64,000 bases of DNA from Sweltsa coloradensis (GCA_024449915.1 JAMZAV010000093.1:434001-498000); one strand, 5' to 3'; numbered from the stretch's first letter, positions 1 through 11,400 are shown. The notes: a model not told the origin generated them from the sequence alone. Numbers and translations are program-made.

Positions 1-171
1 GACAATGTGCTACTTAGGTTCTACTCAGTATTAAAACAGCACAATGCATAACCTGTGTTATTAAAGTAACCGTAAACCAAATCAAACTAAATATTGTTAT
101 TTTCAGAAAGAGAAAAGTAAAATTCGTCTAGGGGACCAACTTTCCTAAATTAAAATATTCAATGTTACACT

Positions 172-821
172 TTAAAGGGGTATTCACCCGCAAAACTCAA
201 AAAATATATTTCATTTATGCTAACTAGTTATGAATTTAGAAATGAACAGAAAAATTATTTGGGTCTACCAGAATCAGTTTTGTTTTGTCAAACTTGGTAT
301 TTTTCGAGCTAGGTCCCATCGGCAAAAATCTCTCATGAGAAATAACATGGACTATCTATATGCCCCGTTACCTTGGAGGATTTTGGTACAAAAACGTATT
401 GGTCATTTTTGACGTCCACTACAGCCTTTCTGTAAATCCTCTCGATTTTGTTTTGTAATTTGGGCAAGTGGTTCGGTCGAAATATTAAAATATGCTGATT
501 AGTGATTACCAAGAATGGGTGTAATTTTGTAACGCATATTTTTGCGTGTTTGAGTGTTTTTTGTGCACAGTTTCAAGACACGATCTTATAAAGGGTCATT
601 TTAGATTGGTGCGATGCTCTAGTATCTATGTGAAACAAATAAGAAGCAGGTAAAGACGATTTAAGAAATTTTCCAAAACGCCAACTTTCGCAAATATCAG
701 GATTTTTAAAAAACGTGTAAAATCACAGTTTCATTATATAATTTTTAAACGGTAATTTTAGTGTAGTATTATGCTCTAGATTATATGTTTTTTAAAAAAA
801 AATGGGTAATAGCCCCTTTAA
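172..821. mobile_element. TTAA-flanked MITE, copy 1 (piggyBac-like)
   Basis: A non-autonomous element bounded by TTAA on both sides (172-175 and 818-821). Its inverted ends read TTAAAGGGGTATTCACCC on the left and, reverse-complemented on the right, TTAAAGGGGCTATTACCC. A second, shorter copy lies at 31283-31583, and internal similarity between the two is obvious (for example the stretch around 'tttttcgagctaggtcc'). TTAA target duplication is the hallmark of piggyBac transposons, so a piggyBac-derived MITE is the best reading. There is no transposase frame inside; the short open frame at 230-412 is not conserved in copy 2. Confidence 0.6.
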
Positions 822-1282
822 CAATTTTCGTTGTGTGTATGTTTTGTTACGTATGCGTGGACACAGTGACGGTAACAAGTTTATATTTGTACGGTTCATA
901 AGATAAAATTGGCTTGTAAAAGTTTGGTTCACAATCTTACCGCCTTCCGCCCACGAACATGCACATAAATAACACTTATTACATGATTATCATGTTACGA
1001 AGTTTTTGGAAGGTAATTTGTCTATGGATTGGCAACATGTCTTGGTAATATACATTAAAATAAGTGGATAGGAAGTCTGAGCTTATCATCAGAACTGAAA
1101 CACCGCACGCTCTTCTTTTTAACAAAATTATCTATTTTGTATATTTTTCCTCCTTTTCTTGATTAACGAATAACCATTTTAAATCTTAATTTCAGACAGG
1201 AATGCCAGAGACGAGTCATGAACTAACGACCTTCCGCACTAGAGTTTTTTCATGATAGCGTTGGCTTCTCCTTTTTCGTCAA

Positions 1283-1477
1283 TTATCATAAATGTTTTAG
1301 ATTATTAAATTTTTAAAAATGTGACGTTTGGTGGAGGTGCCGGGTTATGAGAGTCCCATATAGGTAGGTATACAAAGACAAAACCAAGTCATTCCTCTTC
1401 TCCAGTTATCATAAATGTTCGAAATTATTAAATTTTAAAAATGTGACGTTTGGTGGAGGTGCCGGGTTATGAGAGTC
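1283..1477 (+). repeat. Direct repeat, two ~73-bp units ending in GGTGGAGGTGCCGGGT
   Basis: Units at 1283-1357 and 1406-1477 both run from ttatcataaatg through an AT-rich stretch to gtgacgtttGGTGGAGGTGCCGGGTtatgagagtc. They differ by a few substitutions and indels. The 16-mer (1330-1345 and 1452-1467) is identical in both and recurs throughout the window. Confidence 0.8.
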
Positions 1478-1830
1478 ATAGGGTCTTGTGACCAAGGTTA
1501 ATGAGAAATTATGCAACACACATGGCCATTAATATAACATGGAAATGTTAAGAGCCTAAGTTTGATTAAAACCTACTTTAATTGGATGTGATCTGTCCCC
1601 AAATGATAGCTTTAGGCCATATAACTTTTTACAGTCAGCTACACCAATTTGAAATGTTTGGGAAACTTTTCTGCATCCACTTGTCATCTGATTGATGGGC
1701 AATTTTGCGTGGTTCTATCACGTTTTGGGAATGAAATTTGAAATTGTTTTGTATATTAGACGATGATATCGAAGCTACGAACTATTCACAGGCAGCAAGC
1801 AAGCGAGTTTCAAATTCAATGTTTGTATGA

Positions 1831-2589
1831 TTGGATGAGCGAAGCGAAGACTTCAATTTCACTGACCCCCCCAAAAATTTAGCTCGGGTGTTTTTTTGTT
1901 TGTTTTTTTTGTTTGTTATTTTTGTTTGTTTTTTTGTCTGTTCGCACTATTCCGGGCAAACGGCATAAGCGATCTTGATGAAAATTGAAGGGGACCTTCG
2001 AAATCTCTGAATTTAGACGTGTCACGTTTTTGGGTACAATCGAAGAATTATTTCTCATTAATATCATACTTTTACGATTTTTTTCGATTTTTAGTGCGAT
2101 ATTTTCGCGACATTTGGTTCGATTTTGACCAAACGGGTGGGCTAGAACATTCATATTTCACATGGACTTTAGGATTATGGTGATGTAGTACCTTTTGAAA
2201 AAAAAGTTGAAGAAAGTTAGCCAGAAACCATAGAAATAAAGGTTTTAAATGTGTTTTTCGATTTTTAGTGCGATATTTTCGTCACATTTGGGCGATTCTG
2301 ACCAAACAGGTGGAGCTACAACGTTTCATATTTCACATGGACATTAAGGTTATGGTGATGAAGTACCTTTTGAAAGAAAAAGTGGAAAAAGTTTGCACAG
2401 AATCCATAGAAATAATGTTTTAATATGAGTTGTTTTAGGTTTACAATAACAATTTACAAGTAACAATAGAAACTTGACAACAATCATCTACAATACATTC
2501 ACAAAGCGCTTGCAAAGGAAAAGTGGTCCCACGCAAACTAAAAACTTAGGCTCATCCATCAACGCGGCGGGACTTTAGCGTTTTCCTAG
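1831..2589 (+). mobile_element. Helentron-like (HINE) element, family 1, copy A
   Basis: The left end is TTGGATGAGC (1831-1840). Its inverted partner GCTCATCCA is at 2550-2558, about 30 bp inside the right end, so the inverted repeats are asymmetric. The right tail holds a short hairpin, AACGC (2561-2565) and GCGTT (2578-2582), then CCTAG (2585-2589). Helentrons and their non-autonomous HINE derivatives are known for asymmetric terminal inverted repeats plus a 3' hairpin. The interior has two tandem sub-repeats (about 2090-2250 and 2268-2420), each with 'gaccaaac.ggtgg' and 'atggac.tt..g.ttatggtga'. There is no Rep/helicase coding capacity. Related copies: 15986-16758, 37194-37958, and fragments at 6215-6295 and 23157-23262. 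Confidence 0.65.
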
Positions 2590-2713
2590 AGTTTTACAAC
2601 TTTACGAATATCTCTGTAAAAACTACTTGAGCGCCTCTAACCTTGAGCACCCTGTATTTCTAAACATATAACACACAATGTTTCGAGACTCCCCCGATCG
2701 GCTAATGCGTCGC

Positions 2714-2742
2714 GACGTGACGTAACGTGACGTCACGGGTGA
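2714..2742. promoter_or_regulatory. Cluster of TGACG/CRE-type motifs
   Basis: A CpG-dense run contains a perfect palindromic CRE, TGACGTCA (2728-2735), immediately preceded by a half-site-like TGACGTAA (2718-2725) and followed by GGGTGAC. CREB/ATF-family factors bind TGACGTCA. There is no clear TATA box or gene downstream, so function is inference. Confidence 0.4.
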
Positions 2743-3066
2743 CATTATACGCTCCATTGAATCCATTTCCCCCCTCGATCAATGTGCATTATTCACGTTG
2801 TCGGCCACGTCTGCTGGTTCCAAGAAACGAGACTTCCAGTTCCAGGTGTTCCTCGCAGACGTTTATTATAGATGTCTCATCATAGCTAGGAAAGTAATCT
2901 ACCTCACCGTTGCAGCATGCCAGTCCATCAACGTCATGGGTTGTGATGTAATGTTAGGCCTATTGTATCGCCTTCTTACCGATATTTTAAAAGTCAAAAG
3001 AAGATGACTTAACCTTAGCTAAATAAAAGAGGGTCTTAAATAAAACAAAAAATATATGTATTGATT
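2743..3066. other. Unassigned stretch, no gene recognised
   Basis: A 69-codon open frame (2798-3007, +) has no recognisable motif or partner exon. The stretch is moderately GC-rich compared with its surroundings, but I see nothing that decides its role. Confidence 0.3.
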
Positions 3067-3461
3067 TTAAAGGGCGATACGTAACGTCCCTGTCAGCCAT
3101 TATATACATATTTTGGGACAAAAGTGGAGCTAGGTGCTACAGTTCAGCTAGAGCGACGATTTTTTAAATATGTTTCTACACATCTTGCCTTTCATCTCCT
3201 TATATTAAAATTTTAATTCTGAAATATAGTCCGATGTACGATTTTTTTCGCCCGCAGGTACAAAACTCTCATTTGTACCGCCTGGCAAAGAAAATCGTAC
3301 ATCAAACGATTATAAGGAGGTGGAAGCCAATGATGTGTAGAAACAATATAAACAAAATCGTGGCTCTAAATCAACTGTGGCACCTACTTCAGTGACTACA
3401 CTTTGTGTCCCAAAATTTGCTTATAATGGCTGAGAAGTTGGTCGTTGTTCTCGTCCTAAAA
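3067..3461. mobile_element. Fold-back MITE, family B, copy 1
   Basis: Two degenerate arms of about 150 bp face each other around 3240-3300. Matching pairs include CAGCCATTATA (3094-3104) with TATAATGGCTG (3422-3432), TTTTGGGACA with TGTCCCAAAA, and gatgtacgattttt with aaaatcgtacatc at the centre. TTAA precedes the left arm (3067-3070); the right boundary is less sharp. A related copy with the same central 'tcgtacatc' and outer 'gtattg..cc' block lies at 36259-36628. No coding capacity. Length and structure fit a long-TIR MITE. Confidence 0.6.
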
Positions 3462-3587
3462 ACTTAAAAAATATATTTTCCTTTGATTTATAATAAAGTT
3501 TAGAGGGCAATTCAATAGCCATCGAAATAACTAGAGTTGAGGCCGATTATCGATACGATGTGTTGAACGATTAAATACAAGTTTAAA

Positions 3588-3694
3588 AAAATTGTATTTA
3601 GAGTCTACCTACTCAGTCACATAACTGATTTCCAGTTGGGGACATAAAATTTAGAGCCATTCAAGTCAATCCTGTAGGCGCCGACACAATCGAC
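3588..3694 (-). mobile_element. SINE/LINE 3' tail, family T (minus copy)
   Basis: On the minus strand this reads CCTACAGG..TGACTTGAATGG...CTGAAATC(A)GTTATGTGACTGAGTAGGTAGACTCTAAATAC. The same block, with its small CAGTTA..TAACTG stem-loop, occurs at 42036-42172, 47007-47128 and 51087-51192; two of these run into (ATTT)n arrays. A 3' end with a tetranucleotide tail suggests a retroposed element. Confidence 0.55.
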
Positions 3695-3699
3695 GAGCA

Positions 3700-4900
3700 A
3701 ACAATTACCCACTAGAGACCGGTATATTTAATAATTAATTAATTGATTGTAAGGGAGCTCAGAAGTCATAATATGTGCACCACTTTTCTGTCTGTCCGTC
3801 TGGCATTAGGTCGTGTCTCATGCTTAACACCGAACATGACTTAAGATTAAAACGCGGTTATTTTGTTGACATTGGCCTTCAACAAGGATAACACAGATTA
3901 TTTCGGCGAACCGCTCCCTCACCCTTTATTGGGTATAGGTTTAATAGTTTACCGCCACTTTTCAAAATCTACACTATTAAAACCCGAGTAAAAAGCAGAT
4001 TTGTTTTGTTCGGAATTGGTAGAATTTGTCCCGAACTCAACTGTTGATTGCCCTAAAACAACACTAACTAATGGTTCAAAAATCAAATTGAGTATAAAAA
4101 CACAAAAAACACAAGTTTCCGGGATGTCCCAGACATTTTGTTAGTCTGTAATAGATTCAATTTAAACATGTAAAAAAAGGGGGAAATGCAAAATTGCAAA
4201 ATAAAAATAAAAAATTGAAAATCAAATGAAATGTGCTATTTTGATTTTAACTTTGATGTCAATTTAGAATCCAAAATCAGCATTATATCCTAAAATATCC
4301 AGGAAAAATTCCGAATTCTTGAAATAAAATTACGAATTTTTGGTTCCCAGTATTATGCCTAGTAGAGTAGGTATATTATTATTGTAATAATTAAACAACA
4401 ATTTACAAAACTATATTTATTGTTCCGTTGGTATGTTTGAAATTATATATTGGTGAAATGCTAAACAACGTTATTTCTCCGTGTGATTGACGGAAGCCCC
4501 AACTCAGTTTTGTTCATGTTTCTGCTAGAAGCGGCGCCTTGGCTTCGCCTGCCGAGCCCTCACGTGTCTGAAACTCTCAAAATGTCAATAACTTCATGAA
4601 AGAAGTTACTTAAAACTGTTGGGTAATGACAACGCTGTCGGATAATTCCGTGAAAACGATATTTTCATTGTAACAAGGACGCTCTAGGGGAGCGTGTGGA
4701 GCTAAAAACCCACATAAAGTGAATGCACGGCATATTATTGGATTTTAGTATGAAATGAAACATCAATCGTCACTTGTACGCGGAATCTAGATTAGTCTTT
4801 AATCTTTTAACAATGACAAATTATTAAAAATTTCAACAATAAACAGTTAAAATCTATTTAGATCTATAGTGCACCAACGACCCAAAACAAATGAAGTAAA
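3700..4900. other. Unassigned AT-rich stretch
   Basis: No gene, RNA or repeat recognised. A short GC-rich patch near 4500-4570 and a simple A-rich stretch near 4170-4230 are the only departures from background. Confidence 0.3.
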
Positions 4901-4904
4901 CTGT

Positions 4905-4970
4905 TGCGGTGGCCTATGAGTTAAGGTCCTGACCAGAAATTTGGAGACCCAGGCCCGATACCCTCCTGAG
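4905..4970 (+). repeat. tRNA-like SINE head
   Basis: An A-box-like segment (TGGCCTATGAGTTAAGG, 4911-4927) is followed about 25 bp later by a degenerate B box (AGGCCCGATACCC, 4951-4963). The spacing is that of a pol III internal promoter, but the B box deviates from GGTTCRANTCC and no cloverleaf forms, so this is a decayed SINE rather than a tRNA gene. Confidence 0.35.
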
Positions 4971-5597
4971 ATGGATTCTTTATTTTGTTTTATTTAGGGA
5001 ATGATTTACAACTAATAGGTGATCATATGTGATATGAAAGTCTGATATCAATGTTTATGAAGTATCATTACAAATCATCGTCAATGAGGGTTACTGATGA
5101 CTGTACCGTAAGGTTAAAGAGGTAACTCTAAGTGTAGAGGTTTTTACAACATTTTCTAGAGGTAGAGCCAAAAACACTAATTCGAATATTTGACTGAGAA
5201 GATAGACTTTAAATTCGTTTTTTTTATATGGCGCTTCAATTTTCAGTCGATATTAACGGAAGTATTTTTTAGAACACTGTTTTTGATTGACCATTCTTTG
5301 TAAGTTTAGATGTAAGAAAATGGAAATTAATTAATAATTTTACTTTCCTTGAAAGTAAGTATAATATCTGATATGGGGTATTTAAATTATCTATTTTCTG
5401 TAATTAAATTTTCATGAAAGGAAATAAACCAGGAAGGAGTATAACATTCGATATAATTAATGAAAATTTATTTGGTGAAAACTTTAACCACGATTACCTG
5501 TAAACGTTTAAAGTGATGTTTACATCCAAAGACTTAAAATCAACCATATTTTATGAGCACGTTTTAAAACAGAAAGCCGTATATCCTTTAAAAAGGA

Positions 5598-6205
5598 ATT
5601 ATGAAAGAATTTGTCACAAAAAAGTGTATTTATAGGGATCAAATCAGTATTAGCTCCATCAGTGTACGTCGTATTGTTCACGTGTCGTGGCAAAACGGTA
5701 TAAGACAATTTACTGTTTTTTACATAGTCGTCAGTATGGAAATACTCAAAATAGAAGAAATCTGCTTTTTCAAATAATGATGAAAAGAACACAATCCATA
5801 AAATATTAAAACAAAAAGTATGTGATCTGCAAATTACACAAAACTAATCATTTTAATTATAATATGATACATGTAACGCATTGCGTATGAGCAACGAATG
5901 TACAACAATGATAAACTTCAAGCTTGTTCGGGAATAGCTCTAGATTCAGTTTTGCTTCATACACAAATCACCAAATATTAACTCGTAAATAGTACTGATC
6001 AAATAAATAATGACATGTAGGCTTCGAGTTAATTAAATGAAATGTGTTTGTGGAATGAACATAGAATGTAATTGGACAAAAGTAATGGCTGTTCATTTCA
6101 CATCACGCACTAATCTAGGGAGACCTAGCAGGCAGTCTCGAACCTCATAAACATTATCGCAGTATGTATAATATCTAACAACAGAAAATCTGGAATAACT
6201 TGGAG
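5598..6205 (+). repeat. Local duplication, unit 1
   Basis: This is homologous to 6298-6930 over its length, starting at 'ttatgaaagaatttgtcacaa' and continuing through 'gtcgtggcaaa', 'actcgtaaatagtact' and 'atgtgtttgtggaatgaaca' to about 'taacagaa'. The units differ mainly by single-base insertions and deletions spread evenly. That pattern is typical of unpolished long reads or a collapsed haplotype more than of evolutionary decay. No conserved reading frame survives between the units. Confidence 0.8.
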
Positions 6206-6214
6206 TAGTAATAA

Positions 6215-6295
6215 AAAAGATAAAACATTCGATTTTTTCTCCAGTGTAAATAGAATGGAATTGCTTCGCTCGCTACGCTCGCTACGCTCATCCAA
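6215..6295 (-). mobile_element. Helentron-like family 1, solo left end (fragment D)
   Basis: Reverse-complemented, this starts TTGGATGAGCGTAGCGAGCG and reaches 'ccattctatttacactggagaaaaaa', matching the left end of the copy at 37194-37958. The rest of the element is missing. The second duplication unit begins directly at its terminus, so the insertion may mark the duplication junction. Confidence 0.65.
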
Positions 6296-6297
6296 AG

Positions 6298-6930
6298 GAT
6301 TATGAAAGAATTTGTCACAAAAAAGTGTATTTATAGGGATCAAACTCAGTATCTCATCAATCAGTGTACAGTCGTTATTGTTCAACATGTCGTGGCAAAC
6401 GGTATAAGACACATATTACTGTTTTTTACAAATACGTCGTCCAGTACGGAAAAACTCAAAATAGGAAGACAATCTGCTTTATCAAAGAATGATGAAAAAG
6501 AACACAATACACATAAAATAATATAAAACACAAAAGTTATGTGATCTGCAAAATTCACACAAAACCTAATCATCTTTAATTATTAATATGAACAATTGAA
6601 CCATTGCGTATAGAACGTAGTACACAATGATAGAACTTCCTTGTTTGGAATAAGCTTCTAGCATTCAGTTTGCTTCATACACTAAATACACCATACATTA
6701 ACTCGTAAATAGTACTAATCATAATAAATAATGACTGTAGGCTTCCGAGTTAATTAAATTGAATGTGTTTGTGGAATGAACATAGAAGCTAACTGACAAA
6801 AGTATGGCTGTTCACTTCTCATCATCACGCACTATCCTCAGGGAGAGCCTAGGCAGGCCTAGTCTGCAGAACATCTAGACACATTTCGCAAATTGTATAA
6901 TTATCTAATAACAGAAGTGGCTTGGAATAT
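6298..6930 (+). repeat. Local duplication, unit 2
   Basis: The downstream partner of 5598-6205. It begins right after the Helentron-like terminus at 6295 and ends where similarity fades after 'taataacagaag'. The indel differences relative to unit 1 argue against any coding role for the short open frames here. Confidence 0.8.
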
Positions 6931-7185
6931 TGATTTTTGGACTGGTAGTATTCCTGCTTTCAGGTTGTATACTGTCATTATGTTAGTGACACTCGTTGCA
7001 TATGGAAACAAATTGTGTCGTTATTATCTGGTTAGTTTTCCACATAAATTAGACCGTATTCATCTTCTGTGCATTTTAAGATCGTTTAACAATTAATGTA
7101 TTATATATAAATACAATAGAAAAGTACATAACAATTCCTTCAAAGTAATTCGTCAGCGAAACAAACAAAATGATTCATTTCTCAT

Positions 7186-7306
7186 CATATGTATTAAATA
7201 TTTATACAATATTTCTGCCCTCGTGCTATGGCAGGAAACTGTTTATCAAAACAAAGAATAATTTATTGTGCCTGGCATGAACTAAAGTTAAATTGCGTCA
7301 TCAATT
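7186..7306 (+). repeat. Dispersed repeat, copy 1 of 2
   Basis: Shared with 14258-14382: both contain 'attaaatatt', 'ccctcgtg.tatggcaggaaactg', 'ttatcaaaacaaagaat' and end near 'cgtcatca'. Ends are undefined and the element type is not recognised. Confidence 0.7.
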
Positions 7307-8093
7307 TGATTTGATTTTGTTTGAACATTTGTCAAATCAATCTGTGAAGACCGTACTTGACCATCAATTCAAAATATAATAAATCGTTTTCTTTTTTGTC
7401 GTTAGACCTCACAAATTCAAATGCCAAAGGAATATTTCTCATTTTTCATTTTATTCGCTGCAAAAACCCAGTCCGTCTGTTTGAATGTCTAGTTGGTCTG
7501 AAGATGAAATGTTGATATATTATGTCCCATGTAGAATTTCTGGGCAAGTGTCCAGCTGGAAAGAATTATGATGAGAACTCAATCTATTGACCACACTCAC
7601 CACCTTGTCATTAAATCGAAACAGTGAGGCTAGTGGGGATGAAAACTAGAGATTAAGATAAATGTGTCTAAGAGATTGTTGATTCTGTATTATTCCAATG
7701 TTTATATAAAGGATCTTATTTGAATGTGTTCATAAACATAATGCACGTAATATTGTGAATATAAGAAAACAGAATGTAACTTTATAACTATGTGAGCATT
7801 GTGATGTAACACGAAAAGCACTTTTTTGCAGCTCCATATCAAAACGTTTACCTAGGAAATAGTTCATGGCATGCAGAATAATGTAGTGGACAGTAATAGG
7901 TTAATAAGATCTTTCCGAAAGTGATTGATAAAGAAATGTGGTCAGTTGAGATGGGAGAGTGGGCTATCTGCGGTCGCAAGTTGTTTGGTAACCCAGAATC
8001 TCACTGCAATGTGAGAGATCGATATGTTTTGTGCTCTTGCTCCTCCGGCCTCGCTCGGGTCCTGTGCTGGCGGCGGCCTCATCCTTCCCACCC

Positions 8094-8528
8094 ACTTTCA
8101 CAAGCAGGGCTGCCAAACTCGCCAGACATCCGCACACTTTCACTCGCAGGGCTGCCAAACTCGCCAGACATCCGCACACTTTCACTCGCAGGGTTGCCAA
8201 ACTCGCCAGACATCCGCACACTTTCACTCGCAGGGTTGCCAAACTTGCTAGACATCCACACACTTTCACTCGCAGGCCAACAGACTCGCCAGACATCCGT
8301 ACACTTTCACTCGCAGGGCTGCCAAACTCGCCAGACATCCGCACACTTTCACTCGCAGGGCTGCCAAACTCGCTAGACATCCGCACACTTTCACTCGCAG
8401 GGCTGCCAGACTCGCTAGACATCCACACACTTTTACTCGCAGGGTTGCCAAACTAACTAGACATCCGCACACTTTCACTCGCAGGGCAGCCCTTTTTGCT
8501 AGACATCCGTACACTTTCACTCACAGGT
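8094..8528 (+). repeat. 42-bp minisatellite, about 10 units
   Basis: A tandem array of a GC-rich 42-bp unit, recognisable by GCTGCCAAACTCGCCAGACA and CCGCACACTTTCACTCGCA, repeated about ten times with scattered substitutions. One unit near 8272-8312 is shorter by one base. Because 42 is a multiple of three, every frame stays open and gives false repetitive 'proteins' on both strands; the 41-base unit shifts the frame. Decayed relatives of the unit seem to continue to about 8720. Confidence 0.95.
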
Positions 8529-8529
8529 T

Positions 8530-10070
8530 TTCTTTACCTATCAGACTTTTGGGTTGAAACGTATTTTTTCCAATCGTACTATGCATAGAATATTAATACT
8601 GGTTGGCCAACTTACCAATTATGTGTTTTTACTCGTAGGGGTGCATAACCTGTAAGATAAAGCGCATTTTTTTTAATGTGGCCTGCCAAGATTACCAGAT
8701 ACGTTAAGATTGTGCACTGCCAGGGCGCATAAATTTGATAAACGGTATATACCCTTAATGTTTCAGAGATTACTCTTGTGCTACATGTTTTCCAAGACCA
8801 ACACTAGCAGACATCGTGTATTTTTTCTTAGAGAGTTGTTTCGCTCTTCTATTATTTAGATTATCGACCATACGTTAATCATGGTATCTGCTATAGCATT
8901 ATACTTAACTATCTGTTACAATTCTATGTAAAATATAGTCAGTACGTAATACGTGTAAAGGTTGCAAGGTTTACTCAATCTCCAAGCGGAATTTGGATGA
9001 ACCTTGAGCGTGCATGATTTGATACTTGGGCACTGCATTTTCACAGCTTGACAAATAACAATCAAAAAGTACTTTATCAATAACCAGACCATTGTCGTTA
9101 AAATAATTTCTTCACAATTGCAGTTTTTTTCATATTATTTCTTGTAGGTTTAAATAGCATTGGATCTAGCTGATTTTGTTAGCAGTTCTCAGTTAACTCG
9201 TACCGGATATCTGTTTAAAATTTCAGCGCAATCTGTTCAGCGATTCGGCTGATTTTCGTCGAACACACACACAGAATCACAGAATAAACGCAGTTTGAGT
9301 TGAATTGTATCCTCTGTCGCTCCGCACCCTCGTCTTAACATTTATTGAAATCTAGGTGGGAGTGTGTAGACTCGTTATTTGTGTAATTACCACACTCACG
9401 AGCTACAACAAGAGCAATGTAAAATTTTCAAAAATTATAATATTTTCAATACTATACTTTAAATTTTTTAACCTTTTGGCTCGAGAGAAATTTATTTTAA
9501 TTTAAGATCACTTCGTACCAAAGTTTGTAGACTGCGTAGACTTACATGTTGAGAGCAGCCAAGTGTGAAGTACGTCGGTTCTCTACTGGCATCGCTTCAA
9601 CGTTTCTAGTGGATCTTGTAGCCAAGGCTAGCTGGCTTATCAGACTTCCGAACAATTAAACAAACTATTTACCTAGTCTCAGTTCTCCGTGACCACGCTC
9701 GCTTTATCTAAGATGCATTAACATTCGTTTTACTTTAGACGGACAGAAAACTATTTTAAATGACCACTGAGTGTAAACATTGTTAGTTTATACGAAAATA
9801 TAGTTTACGATTCCCTTTAACTCCAATTTTAAATAACATCAAATATTATATTTACAAAAAATATACAATTAATTGTATTAAAAGTATTGAATTGTTAGTT
9901 TATAACACATAATATAATAACAAGTTATGCTTGAAATTTAAATACACATATAATATATTATTATTTTTAGCATTATTACGTTTTTTTTTTAAAGTGATGA
10001 CAAAGAAATGGATTTAAATCTAAGGTGTAAGAGTTTTGGGTTATTTCGCCTTGTCACGAGTAAACATATT
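8530..10070. other. Decayed minisatellite edge, then unassigned DNA
   Basis: After the minisatellite comes AT-rich DNA with no gene. Around 9215-9295 the wording 'cagcgcaatctgttcagcgattcggctgattttcg' and 'cacacacacagaatcacag' resembles common transposon non-coding ends of insects (a family-level impression only). 9820-9980 is strongly AT-rich. Nothing else recognised. Confidence 0.3.
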
Positions 10071-10077
10071 GTACTTA

Positions 10078-10158
10078 CCATGACGTTTCGTTACCTCTGT
10101 GGGTAACATTGTCAGTTCTCATGAATATGTTACTTACAGAGATAACGAAACGTCGAGG
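10078..10158. ncRNA. Hammerhead-ribozyme-like inverted pair (Penelope-type)
   Basis: GACGTTTC (10082-10089) and GAAACGTC (10147-10154) face each other, each with its own stem: on the minus strand CTGACAATG, GTTACC, a CACAGA loop, GGTAAC, then GAAACGTC. A hammerhead needs CUGANGA, a stem II, GAAA, and a UH cleavage site; here the first core block is degenerate (CTGACAA). The self-complementary ACGT fits the short stem III of dimeric hammerheads known from Penelope-like retroelements. Probably a decayed terminal repeat. Catalysis is doubtful. Confidence 0.45.
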
Positions 10159-11359
10159 TACGCGGCGCGACGAAATAACCTGAAACTTATACACCTTTGA
10201 TTCAATATTAACGGGCCGCGAAAGTTTAAAATGTGAATTTACTTGAATAATGTTATTAGATCTAACATTAATTACTCCCAAACTTTGGTCACAATGCAAT
10301 GCGCAATGCAATGTTGAAATTTTCTTGGATGACCCACGCATTTCATTAAATTTTACATGAAGCATATTATTTTATGTCATAAGTGAAATATATGACATTA
10401 GGCCTATAACCTACCTAGTGAAAAAACGTGTTAAAAATAATATTTTATTTAATCCACAAATTACAAATACCAACTCGGCCGAAATTTTCACTTGGGTCTT
10501 CCCTTTTTTGGGAGTGTTTCCCAACTTAACAAATCAAAAAATGATTTTCAAATGTCTAGCAACTTCTCGTCGTGGGCAATCTAATACGCGCCCAGGTTGG
10601 TCACCCTTAATTCAAGCGTCGCCCACTATATTGTTTTGCTCCTTGTTTTCCCATCTGCATAACTTACAGATTAAACATGTCTCTTAATTAAGAGTAATCT
10701 GCATAACTAATTCGCCGTCATGCTGTATTAACGTTATCTAAAAACCCTTGCTTTTTAGTCCTCAAAGTTCAACGTTTGCCGTTATTTTAATCTCTTAAGT
10801 AATTAAGTGTTAAGATACCGAGCTGGAGTGCATCGCGCGCCTTAGTTACAAAGTACTATAAGGTTTTACATAAAGTTCTATTTAATGATTTTTTATAAAT
10901 ATTAACCTTATGCGATGGTCATACTATGGTTATATTTATGATAAATTATAAATTTATCTTTCGCATGTTTCATGGCTGTAAAGATATTTTAAAATGCGTT
11001 AAGCTTTTCGTAATCATATTTTTAAACAATCCACTTTAAAATGATGTAAGTTACAACAGACTTAAGTTAGTCCAGCTCTAGTGTTTGGACAAACAGGAGA
11101 ATCAGATACCTTGAAGTTCATAAAAACTCACAAGAACAACTTGCCCCGAATTGTTTAAATCGTCTTGTTTCTGAGACGTTGCATTTGTTTACGAAAACTT
11201 TTTTTTTTCATCGGGGCATTTTTAACAAAATAGGCTTATTTACCATAAAAATCTGTATTTTATTATATTTTCGATATTTTGGATAATGATTTATCCTTAA
11301 AAAAGGTGTAAAACGGGTCATATCGCCACGACGCGTGTTAACACTTACTAGTGTGTGAG

Positions 11360-11400
11360 TTTGACGTTTCGGAACCACTGTGGGTTCCATCTTCAAGTAC
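11360..11400 (-). ncRNA. Hammerhead-like motif (Penelope-type)
   Basis: On the minus strand TTGAAGATG is followed by stem GGAACC / GGTTCC closed by a CACAGT loop, then GAAACGTC. The stem is perfect, and the catalytic block TTGAAGA differs from CUGANGA at its first base only. The minus-strand DNA at 11490-11550 is similar to that at 32810-32900, possibly the same element family. Confidence 0.45.

Noticed and set aside
1330..1345. Primer-binding site of an LTR retrotransposon
   Set aside because: The tRNA-like reading is suggestive, but no LTR, no TG...CA ends and no gag-pol frame lie near this or any other copy, so it is kept only as one hypothesis.
7921..8520. Overlapping open frames of 60-154 codons on both strands
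   Set aside because: They are the 42-bp minisatellite read in several frames; residues repeat every 14 with no domain, and a 41-base unit breaks the frames.
8094..8528. CRISPR-like array
   Set aside because: Units are contiguous with no unique spacers; it is a minisatellite in a eukaryotic context.
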